DNA of 64,000 nt, taken from assembly GCF_002906575.1 (NCBI RefSeq), contig NZ_CP026309.1:1240001-1304000 (forward strand), given 5' to 3'. The translations under genes were made by a program, and so were the position numbers. Positions 16,670 through 25,344 of the stretch are shown here, one piece after another (the stretch's first letter is position 1; every line of letters begins with the position of its first letter). Below the pieces are notes generated by a model, which worked only from the letters and a program-made list of their open reading frames with translations, was not told the DNA's origin and did no database searches. The DNA comes from Salinigranum rubrum. Its GTDB lineage: Archaea; Halobacteriota; Halobacteria; Halobacteriales; Haloferacaceae.

Positions 16670-18670
16670 TTACTCGTCCGACAGATCGGGGACGAGTCGC
16701 TCCCGCACCTCCCGGAACGCGGTGCCGTCACCGCCGACCACGTCCGCGACGGCGGCCGCCGCGCCCAGGAGCCACTGCGCCCGCTCGACGCGCGATTCGA
16801 GGTCGCCCGGACCGATTCGGTACTCGTCGACCAGTTCCTCGGTCGAGGCGCCCTCGGCCCACTCCAGCAGGATTCTGGCCGTCTTCACCGATTCGAGCCA
16901 CCGCTCGAATCGGTCGGTCGCGCCCATGTCCGTCGTGAGTTCGGCCGCGTGACGCCGGGCGTACTGGTACATCGTCGCCCGTTCGCGGTTGCCCAGGTAG
17001 GTGCCGTGCATGTCCGGCGTGTCGCAGACGACTTCGAGCGCGGTCAGTCCCGTCACGGACTCCATGCCCCGCATCGTCTCGATACCGCCCACGATGCGCG
17101 CGCCGGTCTGCGGCGCGATGTACTGTCGGGAGACGGCCTCGCCGAGCGCCGTCGCCGCCAGCGTTCCTCCGCTCTCGTTCCCTCCCTCGGCCTCACCGTC
17201 GTTCGTCCCGCCTTCCGTCTCACCCTCGCTCGCCTCGTTCTCCCCTGTCTCCGCCGTGAGCATCTCCCACTCGACCAGGTCCGCCACCACGCTCTCGACG
17301 AGGCCCGCGAGGCTCTCCTCGGGGCGGTCGTGCGCGTAGAACGTCGCGTCGAGCAGGTCGAGCACTCCTCTCTGAGAGTCGGCGAAACCCGAGGCGACGA
17401 TGGCGAGGACGTGCGTCCGGAGCGCCTCGCGGTCGGCCAACTGTGACTCGACGGCCTCCGGTTCGGCGCCGACGTACCGCTCCCGTAACTCCTCCCGCCC
17501 GGCCTCGTCGCCGGCGACCAGCACCGCCTCGCCGTAGGGGTCGAGGTGGGGCCGACCCGCCCGCCCGCACATCTGGTGGACCTCCAGCACCGGAAGCCAC
17601 TCCATCCCCGACCCGGTGTAGCGTTTCTGGTCACGGATGACGACCCGGCGCGCGGGGACGTTCACGCCCGCGGCGAGCGTCGGCGTCGCACAGATGCATT
17701 TCAACTCCCGACCGCGAAAGGCGTTCTCGACGAGCGCGCGGTGCTCCGCCCGGAGTCCCGCGTGGTGGAAGGCGACGCCCCCCTCGACGCACTCGGCGAG
17801 ACGTCGGCCGGTGTCGGCCTGTCCCGCCTCGCGTATCTCCTCGGCGAGCGCGTCCGTCGTACCGATTCCCTCCCCGGACAGCCGTGTCGCCAACGCCTCC
17901 GCCTCCCGCCGCGACCGGACGAACGCGAGACACTGTCCCCCGTCGTCGATGGCGCCGCGGACGAGTTCGACCGTCGCCGCCGTGTCGGCGTTCTCCTCGT
18001 CCTCGTCGACCGCCACCGCGAGCGTCGAGCCGTCGTCGAAGTCGACCCGGCCCTCGGCGTACACCCCGGTCCGGAGGTCGACGGGTCGCCACCGGCTTCG
18101 GACGAGTTCGGCCCCGAGCCAGTCGGCGATTTCGTCGGGGTTGTCGACCGTCGCCGACAGCGCCACGACCTGCACGTCGGGCGCGCGGCGGCCGAGCGTC
18201 GCTATCGTCACTTCCAGCGTGGGCCCGCGTCCCTTCGATCCGAGGAGGTGGACCTCGTCGACGACGACGCAGGCGAGATCGTCGACCCACGACGCCCCGC
18301 TTCGAATCGCCGAATCGACCTTCTCGGCGGTGGCGACGACGATGTCGTACGACCCGAGTTCCTCCGCGGAGTCGAGGTCACCCGTCGAGATGCCGACCTC
18401 GACGCCCGGGAGTTCCGAGAACGTCTCGTACTTCTCGCGGGCGAGCGCGCGGAGCGGGACGATGTACAGCGCCGGCCCCTCGGACGTGAGCATCGCGAGT
18501 TCGGCGATGAACGTCTTCCCGCTCGCCGTGGGCACGGCGACGACGACGTTCTCGCCGCGGGTGACGCCCGCGTCGACGGCCGCCGCCTGCGGGGGGTAGA
18601 GTTCGACGATGCCCGCCGACTCGTAGTGGGCGACGAGGTCGTCGGCGAGCGGCAGGTCACGGACACGCAT
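16670..18670 (-). CDS. hel308: Hel308-type ATP-dependent DNA helicase
   Basis: This 666-residue superfamily 2 Ski2-like helicase resembles archaeal Hel308, which unwinds forked DNA during replication restart or repair. Seen directly are the Q-motif region (YPPQAAAVDAG), Walker A (PTASGKT), DEVH box (VVVDEVHLLGS), motif III (LSATVDNPDEIADWL), the GVAFHHAGL motif and motif VI (QMCGRAGRP). Winged-helix and ratchet-like helical regions follow. A Glu/Gly/Asn-rich insert (around 17160-17250) interrupts the region after the motor domains. The upstream frame to 18907 lacks domain content, so ATG 18670 (MRVRDLP) is preferred. Confidence 0.9.
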   Translation of the reverse strand: MRVRDLPLADDLVAHYESAGIVELYPPQAAAVDAGVTRGENVVVAVPTASGKTFIAELAMLTSEGPALYIVPLRALAREKYETFSELPGVEVGISTGDLDSAEELGSYDIVVATAEKVDSAIRSGASWVDDLACVVVDEVHLLGSKGRGPTLEVTIATLGRRAPDVQVVALSATVDNPDEIADWLGAELVRSRWRPVDLRTGVYAEGRVDFDDGSTLAVAVDEDEENADTAATVELVRGAIDDGGQCLAFVRSRREAEALATRLSGEGIGTTDALAEEIREAGQADTGRRLAECVEGGVAFHHAGLRAEHRALVENAFRGRELKCICATPTLAAGVNVPARRVVIRDQKRYTGSGMEWLPVLEVHQMCGRAGRPHLDPYGEAVLVAGDEAGREELRERYVGAEPEAVESQLADREALRTHVLAIVASGFADSQRGVLDLLDATFYAHDRPEESLAGLVESVVADLVEWEMLTAETGENEASEGETEGGTNDGEAEGGNESGGTLAATALGEAVSRQYIAPQTGARIVGGIETMRGMESVTGLTALEVVCDTPDMHGTYLGNRERATMYQYARRHAAELTTDMGATDRFERWLESVKTARILLEWAEGASTEELVDEYRIGPGDLESRVERAQWLLGAAAAVADVVGGDGTAFREVRERLVPDLSDE

Positions 18671-18789
18671 TCGTTCGTCCGTGGGGGCGTCCGGGTATAA
18701 AAGCCTCCGCGCGTGACGACGTCGCTCGCTCGAACGCACCCCGCACTCTCCCGCGGTGGGTATTAGCGACTCCCTGCCGATGCACAGCC

Positions 18790-20055
18790 GTGAACCGACG
18801 GACGCTCCTCGCCGCGCTCGGCTGTGCGGGCGCGCTGGCCGGCTGTGCCGCCCCACTCGCCCCTGACGCCCGCGAGCGGGAGAAACGCCGCGACGTCGAC
18901 TCGCCACCGCCCGCTCCGCCGGCCAGCGTCCCGCTCGGCTACACTCATCTACGCCCCGACGGCAACCGATTCGTCGACAGTTTCGGGTCCCTCCCCGAAA
19001 CCGACCCGGTCGACGTCGCGCTCGACGCGCGGCCCGAGTGGGTCGTCGGCGTTCCTCGTGAGGAGGGCGTCCTGCTCGGCGTCGTCACGAGCGAGGACGC
19101 CGAGGCGGTTTCGGTCGGGGGACGAGAGGCCGAGACGGCCGACGTCGACCTCGGTCCGGCCCGAGGGCCACCGCTGCTCGTCGGCGGGTCGGACCCGCGA
19201 TTCGCTCCGGCTCTCGGGTCCCCGACGACGCATCCGGTTCCGACGACCGGCGGGTGGGCGTCCGTGACTACCGAAGGCAGGGTCCGACTCCCCGGCGGGA
19301 CGAACGCCGACGTGGACGCGCTCCCCGACGCGCGTATCGTGAGCGCGGCGGGGCGGCTGTACGTCCTCGCCGGTCGAACGAACGCGTACGCCCACGGCGT
19401 CCTCGGCGACGAACTCGAAGCCCGTTCCGTTGCCGTGCTGGACCCCGCCGGCGGCGTCGAGACGACGCTGGAGCCCCCCTCGGGCGTCATCGAGGGCATC
19501 GCGCCCATTGTCGCCGACGTCGACGACGACGGCGAGCGCGAGGTGGTCGTGACCGTGAGCGACGCCGAGCGGGGTGCGCGGCTCGTCGCGCTCTCGGAAT
19601 CTGGTGAGACGCTGGCGGGGCCGCCCGTCGGGTCGGGTTTCCGGTGGCGACACCAGTTGGCCGTCGCGCCGTTCGGCCCCGATGGAGACGTCGAGATAGC
19701 GGCGGTGAAGACGCCACACGTCGGCGGGACGGCGGAGTTCTACCGCGCCGACGGCGACGCGCTGCGTCTCGTGGCCGAGCGCCGCGGCTACTCGACGCAC
19801 GCCATCGGCTCGCGCAACCTCGACGGGGCGGTCGCAGGTGACCTCGACGGCGACGGTCGGGTCGAGTTGCTCGTCCCCGACGACTCGTGGCGCGAACTCG
19901 CGGGGCTACGGCGGGTCGATGAGGGAGGCGTCGAGGAGCCCTGGCGACTCCCGCTCGGTGGGCGGCTGACGACGAACCTGTGTGCCGTGTCGGGGGAGAG
20001 GGGTGTCGTCGTCGCGGCCGGCTTCGACCAGACGCTCAGGGTGTGGCCGACGTAA
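18790..20055 (+). CDS. Secreted lipoprotein with FG-GAP-like repeats
   Basis: The protein starts at GTG 18790 with a short Tat-like signal (NRRTLLAALG) and a lipobox LAGC at the cleavage site, so it is probably anchored outside the cell by a lipid. Two calcium-binding type repeats are visible, DVDDDGEREVVVTV and DLDGDGRVELLVPD, matching FG-GAP/VCBS beta-propeller blades; the rest also has blade-like strand patterns. Ligand and function are unknown. It is divergent from the helicase gene with about 120 bp between. Confidence 0.8.
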   Translation: MNRRTLLAALGCAGALAGCAAPLAPDAREREKRRDVDSPPPAPPASVPLGYTHLRPDGNRFVDSFGSLPETDPVDVALDARPEWVVGVPREEGVLLGVVTSEDAEAVSVGGREAETADVDLGPARGPPLLVGGSDPRFAPALGSPTTHPVPTTGGWASVTTEGRVRLPGGTNADVDALPDARIVSAAGRLYVLAGRTNAYAHGVLGDELEARSVAVLDPAGGVETTLEPPSGVIEGIAPIVADVDDDGEREVVVTVSDAERGARLVALSESGETLAGPPVGSGFRWRHQLAVAPFGPDGDVEIAAVKTPHVGGTAEFYRADGDALRLVAERRGYSTHAIGSRNLDGAVAGDLDGDGRVELLVPDDSWRELAGLRRVDEGGVEEPWRLPLGGRLTTNLCAVSGERGVVVAAGFDQTLRVWPT

Positions 20056-20566
20056 CCACACGAACGCGAGGGGAGGGAGTAGCGATCACGAGAGCAGTGT
20101 CGACTCGCTCAGTGCCGTTCCGGTGTACAGCGGTGGACACGAGTGGCTTCGTTGGTGGTGGTGTCATTGAGAGCAGGTCGAACGCAGGCACTCGGGCAGT
20201 GAAGCCACGCCCTCCCCAGCCGATTCGCTCGTTTCACTCGCGAAAACCTCGCGCGATGCCGGCACGACACGAAGTCGTGCCAGCACGCGCCACCGCTCTG
20301 TGCGGTTGCGGGTGGCGCGTGAGAGCGAACGGAGTGAGCGAACGCGCGAGGGTCGGCTCGCGCTCCATGCGCGAGCAACCGGCTGGGGAGGGGGAGGCGT
20401 ACACCGTCCTGGCGACGCTGCGGTCTCCCCGCTGTGAGCCGTCCTCGATACCGTCCTGCCGCTCAGTATCGCCTCATCCCTCGCACAGAGTCACGTCTCG
20501 GTCGGAGACGTCGTCTCACGACGTGGGCGGATGCGCGACTCTCGAAAAAATCCCCGTCTCCCGGCC
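20056..20566. repeat. Gene-free gap with nested inverted repeats and dispersed modules
   Basis: No credible gene is seen. The region holds an inverted 31-bp copy of the 15.55-kb module (20200-20230), a hairpin ggcacgac...gtcgtgcc near 20261-20281, a larger hairpin with an 11-bp perfect stem (20284-20294 with 20311-20321), and a diverged direct module at about 20381-20425 (ggctggggaggg ... cctggcgac). These are the most repeat-rich 500 bp of the window. Confidence 0.75.
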
Positions 20567-21745
20567 TCAGATGAGGTCGGCCTCGGCGAGACGGTCGACC
20601 GCCTCGCGGAGTCGGTCCTCGCTCGCGGCGTAGGAGATACGGGCGTAGCCGGGCGCGCCGAACGCGCTGCCGGGCACGGTCGCGACCTGCGCCTGTTCGA
20701 GGGCGTCCTCACACCACTGCTGGTCGTCCCCGTCAGGGGCGAACTTCGGCATCATGTAGAACGCGCCGTCGGGATGGGGAACCTCGACGTCGTGTTCGTC
20801 GAAGAGGTCGACGAGCATGTCCCGGCGCTCGCGGAACGCCTCGCGCATCTCGACGACCGTGTCGTCCGTCCGGGACGAGAGGGCCTCGACGCCGGCGTGC
20901 TGGACGAAGTTCACCGCGCAGGAGACCGAGTGCGAGTGGACCTTTCCGGCCTGCGAGACGAGTTCCTCCGGCGCGCAGTAGTAGCCGAGCCGCCACCCGG
21001 TCATGGAGAACGCCTTCGAGAAGCCGTTGAGGGTGATGGTTCTGTCTTCCATCCCGTCCAGGGAGGCGAGCGACGTGGGTTCGACGTCGTAGGCGATGCG
21101 CTCGTATATCTCGTCGGAGATGACGGCGACGTCGTGTTCGACCGCGAGGTCGCGGACGCCTTCGAGCGCCGCGTCGGTGAAGACCGACCCGGTCGGGTTC
21201 GACGGGGAGTTGACGACGAGGAGTTCGGTGTCGTCGCTGACCGCCTCGGCGAGGTCGTCGAGGGCGGGTTCGAGCTGGAAACCGTACGGCGAGAGGTCGA
21301 CGCGGGAGAGGGAGCCGCCGGCGAGCTTCACCATCGCCTCGTAGGAGACCCACGCCGGGTCCAGGAGCACCACCTCGTCCCCGTCGTCGACGACGGTCTG
21401 GATGACCTCGAAGAGGCCCTGCTTGCCGCCGGGGGTGACGACGACGTTGTCCGACGTGCAGGCGATGCCGTTACCCTGGAGCTTCTCCGCGATTGCCTCG
21501 CGGAGTTCGGGGATGCCGTTCGAGGAGGTGTACCCCGTGTGGCCGGCGTCCATCGCGTCCTTGCCGGCCTGGACGACGTTTTCGGGGGTGGGGAAGTCGG
21601 GTTCGCCCACCGAAAGGTCGATGACGTCTTTCCCCTCCGCTTCGAGTTCCGAGGCGAGGTTCGAGATGGCGAGGGTCGCGCTCGGCTCCACCCGTTCGAC
21701 CCGCGCCGCGAAGTCGAACTCGTGTGCGTGTCCGTGTTCGCTCAT
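20567..21745 (-). CDS. PLP-dependent aminotransferase (class I/II, aspartate-type)
   Basis: This 392-residue fold-type I aminotransferase shows LSVGEPDFPTP at the N-terminus, TPGGKQGLFEV, the NSPSNPTGSVF loop, ISDEIYERIAY with the PLP-contacting Asp, the Schiff-base lysine in NGFSKAFSMTGWRLGY, and the substrate-carboxylate Arg in GYARISYA. It probably transfers amino groups between aspartate or aromatic amino acids and 2-oxoglutarate; specificity is not resolved. A His-rich start (SEHGHAHEF) is unusual. Its ATG overlaps the end of ribH by 4 bp, so the two are co-transcribed. Confidence 0.9.
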   Translation of the reverse strand: MSEHGHAHEFDFAARVERVEPSATLAISNLASELEAEGKDVIDLSVGEPDFPTPENVVQAGKDAMDAGHTGYTSSNGIPELREAIAEKLQGNGIACTSDNVVVTPGGKQGLFEVIQTVVDDGDEVVLLDPAWVSYEAMVKLAGGSLSRVDLSPYGFQLEPALDDLAEAVSDDTELLVVNSPSNPTGSVFTDAALEGVRDLAVEHDVAVISDEIYERIAYDVEPTSLASLDGMEDRTITLNGFSKAFSMTGWRLGYYCAPEELVSQAGKVHSHSVSCAVNFVQHAGVEALSSRTDDTVVEMREAFRERRDMLVDLFDEHDVEVPHPDGAFYMMPKFAPDGDDQQWCEDALEQAQVATVPGSAFGAPGYARISYAASEDRLREAVDRLAEADLI

Positions 21746-22146
21746 GCTAGTGAGTCCACCATTTCGACCGCGGCGTATACCGCTTCCGCTCCTTTGTCGA
21801 GGCGCTCGCGCGCCTCGGCGCCGCTCATCCCCGGGCCGGAGACGCCGAACAGCACCGGCGTGTCGCGGTCGAGGCTCACCTGCGTCAACCCCTGCGCGGC
21901 CGCGTCGGCGATGACGCGGTCGTGGTCGGTGTCGCCGGTGACGATGGCGCCGACGACGACCACGGCGTCGACGTCGTCGCGGCGGGCGAGTCGGTCCGCC
22001 GCGAGCGGGGTGTCGTAACTCCCCGGCACCGAGAGCGTCTCGACGACCTCCGCGTCGTGTTCGGCGGCGGCCTCCCGTGCGCGTTCTGCCATCGGTCCCG
22101 TCACCGACTCGTTGAAGCTCGCGACGACCAGTCCCAGTCGGGTCAT
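21742..22146 (-). CDS. ribH: 6,7-dimethyl-8-ribityllumazine synthase
   Basis: This 134-residue protein condenses 5-amino-6-ribitylaminouracil with dihydroxybutanone phosphate in riboflavin synthesis. It begins MTRLGLVVASFNESVT and carries the VPGSYDTPLA and VVVGAIVTGDTDHDRVIADAAAQGL segments around the catalytic His. The ATG at 22146 fits the family start. It is the first gene of a two-gene unit with the aminotransferase, joined by an ATGA overlap. No other riboflavin gene is nearby. Confidence 0.92.
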   Translation of the reverse strand: MTRLGLVVASFNESVTGPMAERAREAAAEHDAEVVETLSVPGSYDTPLAADRLARRDDVDAVVVVGAIVTGDTDHDRVIADAAAQGLTQVSLDRDTPVLFGVSGPGMSGAEARERLDKGAEAVYAAVEMVDSLA

Positions 22147-22270
22147 ACCCGTGGGTCCGCCGGTGGGGTAAAAGAGGTGTCGTCCGGCGTCCAGCGTCCG
22201 GTGTGGCGGCGGCACCGTCGCTGGAGGAGCGACGGTCGCCCCGACCCGATTCCCCGACCTCGACCGTGGC

Positions 22271-23347
22271 TCAGGAGTTGGGGTCGACCAGGATCTTTAC
22301 CTGGTTGCTCTCGGGGTCGAGGAGCGACTCGAAGCCGCCGTCGACGATGTCGTCGAGGCCGATGCGCGCCGTGATGAGCGGGTCGACGTCGAGGGTTCCA
22401 TCGGCGAGCATGTCGATGACCATCCCGTACTCCTCGTCCGCGCGCGGCCCGCCCAGGTACGCGAGCGTCCCCGTGATGGTCCGTTCGCCGAGCACGAGGT
22501 CGATGGGGTGGGAACTCGCCTCCTCCTCGAAGATGCTGACGATGGTCGTCGTCCCGTGCGGGCGCGTCGCTTGGATGGCCTGCTTGTACGTCGCCTCGAT
22601 GCCCGCGACCTCGAACGTCTGGTCGACGCCGCCGTCCGTCAGGTCGCGAATCTCCTCGACCGCGTCGATGTCTGAGGGGTCGATGAGCGTCGTCGCGCCG
22701 GACTGTTCCGCCAGGTCCCGGCGGGCCTTGCGGGGCTCGGAGACGATGATTTCGCCCGCCCCGGCGGCGCGCAGCGACTGGATGACCGACAGGCCGATGG
22801 GACCGCTGCCGAACACGGCGGTGACGTCGCCCGCCTGGACCCCGGCGCGGCGGACGGCGTGTAAGCCGACGGCGAGCGGTTCGACCAGCGCGCCGTGTTC
22901 GATGGGGACGCCGTCGACGAGCGGGACGGCCTGGTGTTCGCTCACGACGACGCTCTCGGAGAACCCGCCCCCTCCCCCGGAGAGGCCCACGAACCCGATG
23001 GAGCTACAGATGTGGTAGTTGCCCTCCCTGCACTGCCGACACTCGCCGCACGAGAGGATGGGATTGATGGCGACCGCATCGCCGGTTTCGAGCGAGTCGA
23101 CGCCGTCGCCCACCTCGCTCACGACGCCGCTGAACTCGTGGCCCATCGTGACGGGAAGCTTCTCTCCGGAGATGGGGTGTGGCTCCTCGCCCGGAATAAA
23201 AATCGGCCCGGCGGCGTACTCGTGGAGGTCCGTCCCGCAGATGCCACAGGTCTCGACGTCGACCCGCACCTGCCCCCGACCGACCGTCCCGGGTTCGACG
23301 TCTTCGATGCGTACGTCCTTCTGACCGTAGTACACTGCTGCGCGCAT
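22271..23347 (-). CDS. Zinc-dependent alcohol dehydrogenase (2,3-butanediol dehydrogenase-like)
   Basis: This 358-residue MDR-family enzyme has the catalytic zinc motif ETCGICGTDLHEY, the GHEFSGVV helix, a structural zinc loop (CGECRQCREGNYHIC) and the NAD-binding FGSGPIGLSVIQSL. The segment PIFIPGEEPHPISGEKLPVTMGHEF is strongly like (R,R)-butanediol dehydrogenases, so a vicinal diol or related polyol is the likely substrate. The ATG at 23347 gives the normal MRAAVYYG start. It is divergent from the Agl23 gene across an AT-rich spacer with two palindromes. Confidence 0.88.
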   Translation of the reverse strand: MRAAVYYGQKDVRIEDVEPGTVGRGQVRVDVETCGICGTDLHEYAAGPIFIPGEEPHPISGEKLPVTMGHEFSGVVSEVGDGVDSLETGDAVAINPILSCGECRQCREGNYHICSSIGFVGLSGGGGGFSESVVVSEHQAVPLVDGVPIEHGALVEPLAVGLHAVRRAGVQAGDVTAVFGSGPIGLSVIQSLRAAGAGEIIVSEPRKARRDLAEQSGATTLIDPSDIDAVEEIRDLTDGGVDQTFEVAGIEATYKQAIQATRPHGTTTIVSIFEEEASSHPIDLVLGERTITGTLAYLGGPRADEEYGMVIDMLADGTLDVDPLITARIGLDDIVDGGFESLLDPESNQVKILVDPNS

Positions 23348-23503
23348 TGCGTCAGTAGGGAACACCCATAAAATGATAAATCATCACATATGCTATGTAA
23401 CACGAACGTCGAGACCGGAACGAACACGGCTCGGACCCCTCTCGGGACGGGCGTTCGATGCGGAACACAAGAGTTGTAATCCCCGGATACCCGACTACCA
23501 CCC
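23348..23503. promoter_or_regulatory. AT-rich divergent promoter with two short palindromes
   Basis: Between the divergent dehydrogenase and Agl23 genes lie a TATA-like ttttat block (minus strand, near 23367-23373), the palindrome atgat-aa-atcat at 23373-23384, and acata-tgc-tatgt at 23386-23398. Their tight placement around the dehydrogenase promoter suggests operator sites. Confidence 0.5.
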
Positions 23504-25258
23504 ATGCGTACCGACGAGGGGCCGCTCGCCTCGAAGACGTTCCTCGCCCTCTGTGGACTCTCGCTTCTCGCCCTCCTCTTCCGCGTCGTCTCGCTCGGCG
23601 GTCGCGTGATGCACTGGGACGAGGGGCGGGTCGGCTACTGGATTCTCAGATACGGGGAGACTGGAGTTCACTCGTACCGTCCCATCGTCCACGGCCCGTT
23701 CCTCCCCATCGTCAACGACTACCTGTTCGCGCTCCTCCCCGCGTCGGACTTCGCCGCCCGCCTCCCCGTCGCCGTCGTCGGCGGTCTCTTCCCGCTCGCG
23801 GCGTGGCTCTTCCGCGACCATCTCGACGACGACGAGGTGGTCGCACTCGGCGCACTGTTCGCGCTCAACCCCCTCCTCGTCTACTACTCGCGGTTCATGC
23901 GCAACGACGTCCTCGTCGCCGTCTTCTCGGTCGTGGCGTTCGGTCTCCTCGTCCGCCTGCTGGTGACCCGTCGCCTCGGCTATCTGGTCGGTGCCGGCGC
24001 GTCCATGGGGCTGGCGTTCACGACGAAGGAGAACGCGCTGCTCTACGTGGCGTGCTTTCTGGGTGCCGGCGTCCTCCTCTTGGACCACCGACTCGTCCGC
24101 GAGACGCGGGCGGGCACCCGCCTGAGCGACGTCCTCGCCGAGACGTGGCCCACCGCCGTCTACCGGTGGGTGAGAGACGACGAGGAGACGTTCGAGCGCG
24201 GCCTCGCCCGGGTCGGCGTCTACTCCCTCGGCGCGCTCGCGGCGTTCTTCCTCGTCGTCGTGTTCTTCTACGCCCCGCGCCCGGACCTGTGGTCCGCGCT
24301 CGCGAACCCGGCCGCGCTCCCGGGCGTCGTCGAGGCAGGCACGGTCGCCCCCGCAGAGCGCCTCTACGGTACCTGGATCGACGGCGGCCACCAGGACAAC
24401 GACTACCTCACGTTCCTGTACGGCTACCTGGAGACGTTCGTCTACGGCGCGCCGGTCGTTCTCGCGTTCGGCCTCGTCGGCGCGCTGTTGGACCGCTACT
24501 CGCCCGCGAACCCGGGCTTTCGCCCCCTGGTCGCCTTCGCGGTCTACTGGGGGCTCGCCAGCGTCGTCGGCTACCCGCTGGCGACCGACATCGAAGCGCC
24601 GTGGGCGGTCATCCACGCCGTCGTCGCCTTCGCCATCCCCGCCTCGGTCGGGCTAGCGTTCGTCGTCCGCACCGGCGTCGACTCGCTGCACGACGACGAC
24701 CGCGTCTCGACCGGCCTCGCCGCACTGGTCCTTCTTGCCGCCATCGGCGGCACGCTCGGCGCGAACGTCGCCTACTGGAACTCGACCGAGGAGGCGGACA
24801 AGCAGGTCCTCCAGTGGGCCCAGCCCAGCAACGACCTCCGCGAGTCCATCGTCGACGTCCGGGCGGTCGCGGAGACCAACGACGGGACCGACGTCCTCTT
24901 CTACGGCACGACGACGCCCGGCGGTGACTCCGTTGAGTTGTACGTCTCCAACGAGTCGTCGGCGGACACGCCCCCGCCGGGCGGCCCCGCCTGGCACTCG
25001 CGGCTCCCGCTCCCGTGGTATCTCGAACTGTCCGACGCCGAGGTGACCTCGACCGCACCCGACACGCCCCCCGAGGAGGCGCTCGCGGACGCGCCGCCGG
25101 TCGTCATCGCCCACGACTGGGACCGCGACGAGATAGAACCGCACCTGGAGGGCTACACGGTCCGCGAGCACGCCTTCAAGCTCTGGGGCGAGCACATCGT
25201 CGTCTTCGTCGACGAGGACGCCCTCCAGCGGGCCGAACAGCGTGACCCGAGCCTCTGA
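23504..25258 (+). CDS. agl23: Agl23-type membrane protein (TIGR03663, GT39-like)
   Basis: This 584-residue protein resembles the haloarchaeal TIGR03663 family, named flippase activity-associated protein Agl23 for a link to N-glycosylation. It has a dolichyl-mannosyltransferase-like (GT39/PMT) N-terminal half: HWDEGRVGYWILRYGETG with the conserved Asp-Glu, then SRFMRNDVLVAVFS and TTKENALLYVA. About ten helices are followed by a soluble extracellular domain from about residue 430. No other agl gene is nearby. The precise reaction is not settled for the family. Confidence 0.85.
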   Translation: MRTDEGPLASKTFLALCGLSLLALLFRVVSLGGRVMHWDEGRVGYWILRYGETGVHSYRPIVHGPFLPIVNDYLFALLPASDFAARLPVAVVGGLFPLAAWLFRDHLDDDEVVALGALFALNPLLVYYSRFMRNDVLVAVFSVVAFGLLVRLLVTRRLGYLVGAGASMGLAFTTKENALLYVACFLGAGVLLLDHRLVRETRAGTRLSDVLAETWPTAVYRWVRDDEETFERGLARVGVYSLGALAAFFLVVVFFYAPRPDLWSALANPAALPGVVEAGTVAPAERLYGTWIDGGHQDNDYLTFLYGYLETFVYGAPVVLAFGLVGALLDRYSPANPGFRPLVAFAVYWGLASVVGYPLATDIEAPWAVIHAVVAFAIPASVGLAFVVRTGVDSLHDDDRVSTGLAALVLLAAIGGTLGANVAYWNSTEEADKQVLQWAQPSNDLRESIVDVRAVAETNDGTDVLFYGTTTPGGDSVELYVSNESSADTPPPGGPAWHSRLPLPWYLELSDAEVTSTAPDTPPEEALADAPPVVIAHDWDRDEIEPHLEGYTVREHAFKLWGEHIVVFVDEDALQRAEQRDPSL

Positions 25259-25344
25259 GCGGGCACGGCGAACGTTCCACGTTCGTGGTCATCTCACGAC
25301 CCGAGGTGGCAACTCTTATGCACTGACGTACAGCAGTACCGCGT

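Noticed and set aside
16670-18907. Extended N-terminus of the Hel308-type helicase
   Set aside because: The added 79 residues are Arg/Gly-rich, span the divergent promoter region and overlap the lipoprotein gene start; the family start is at 18670.
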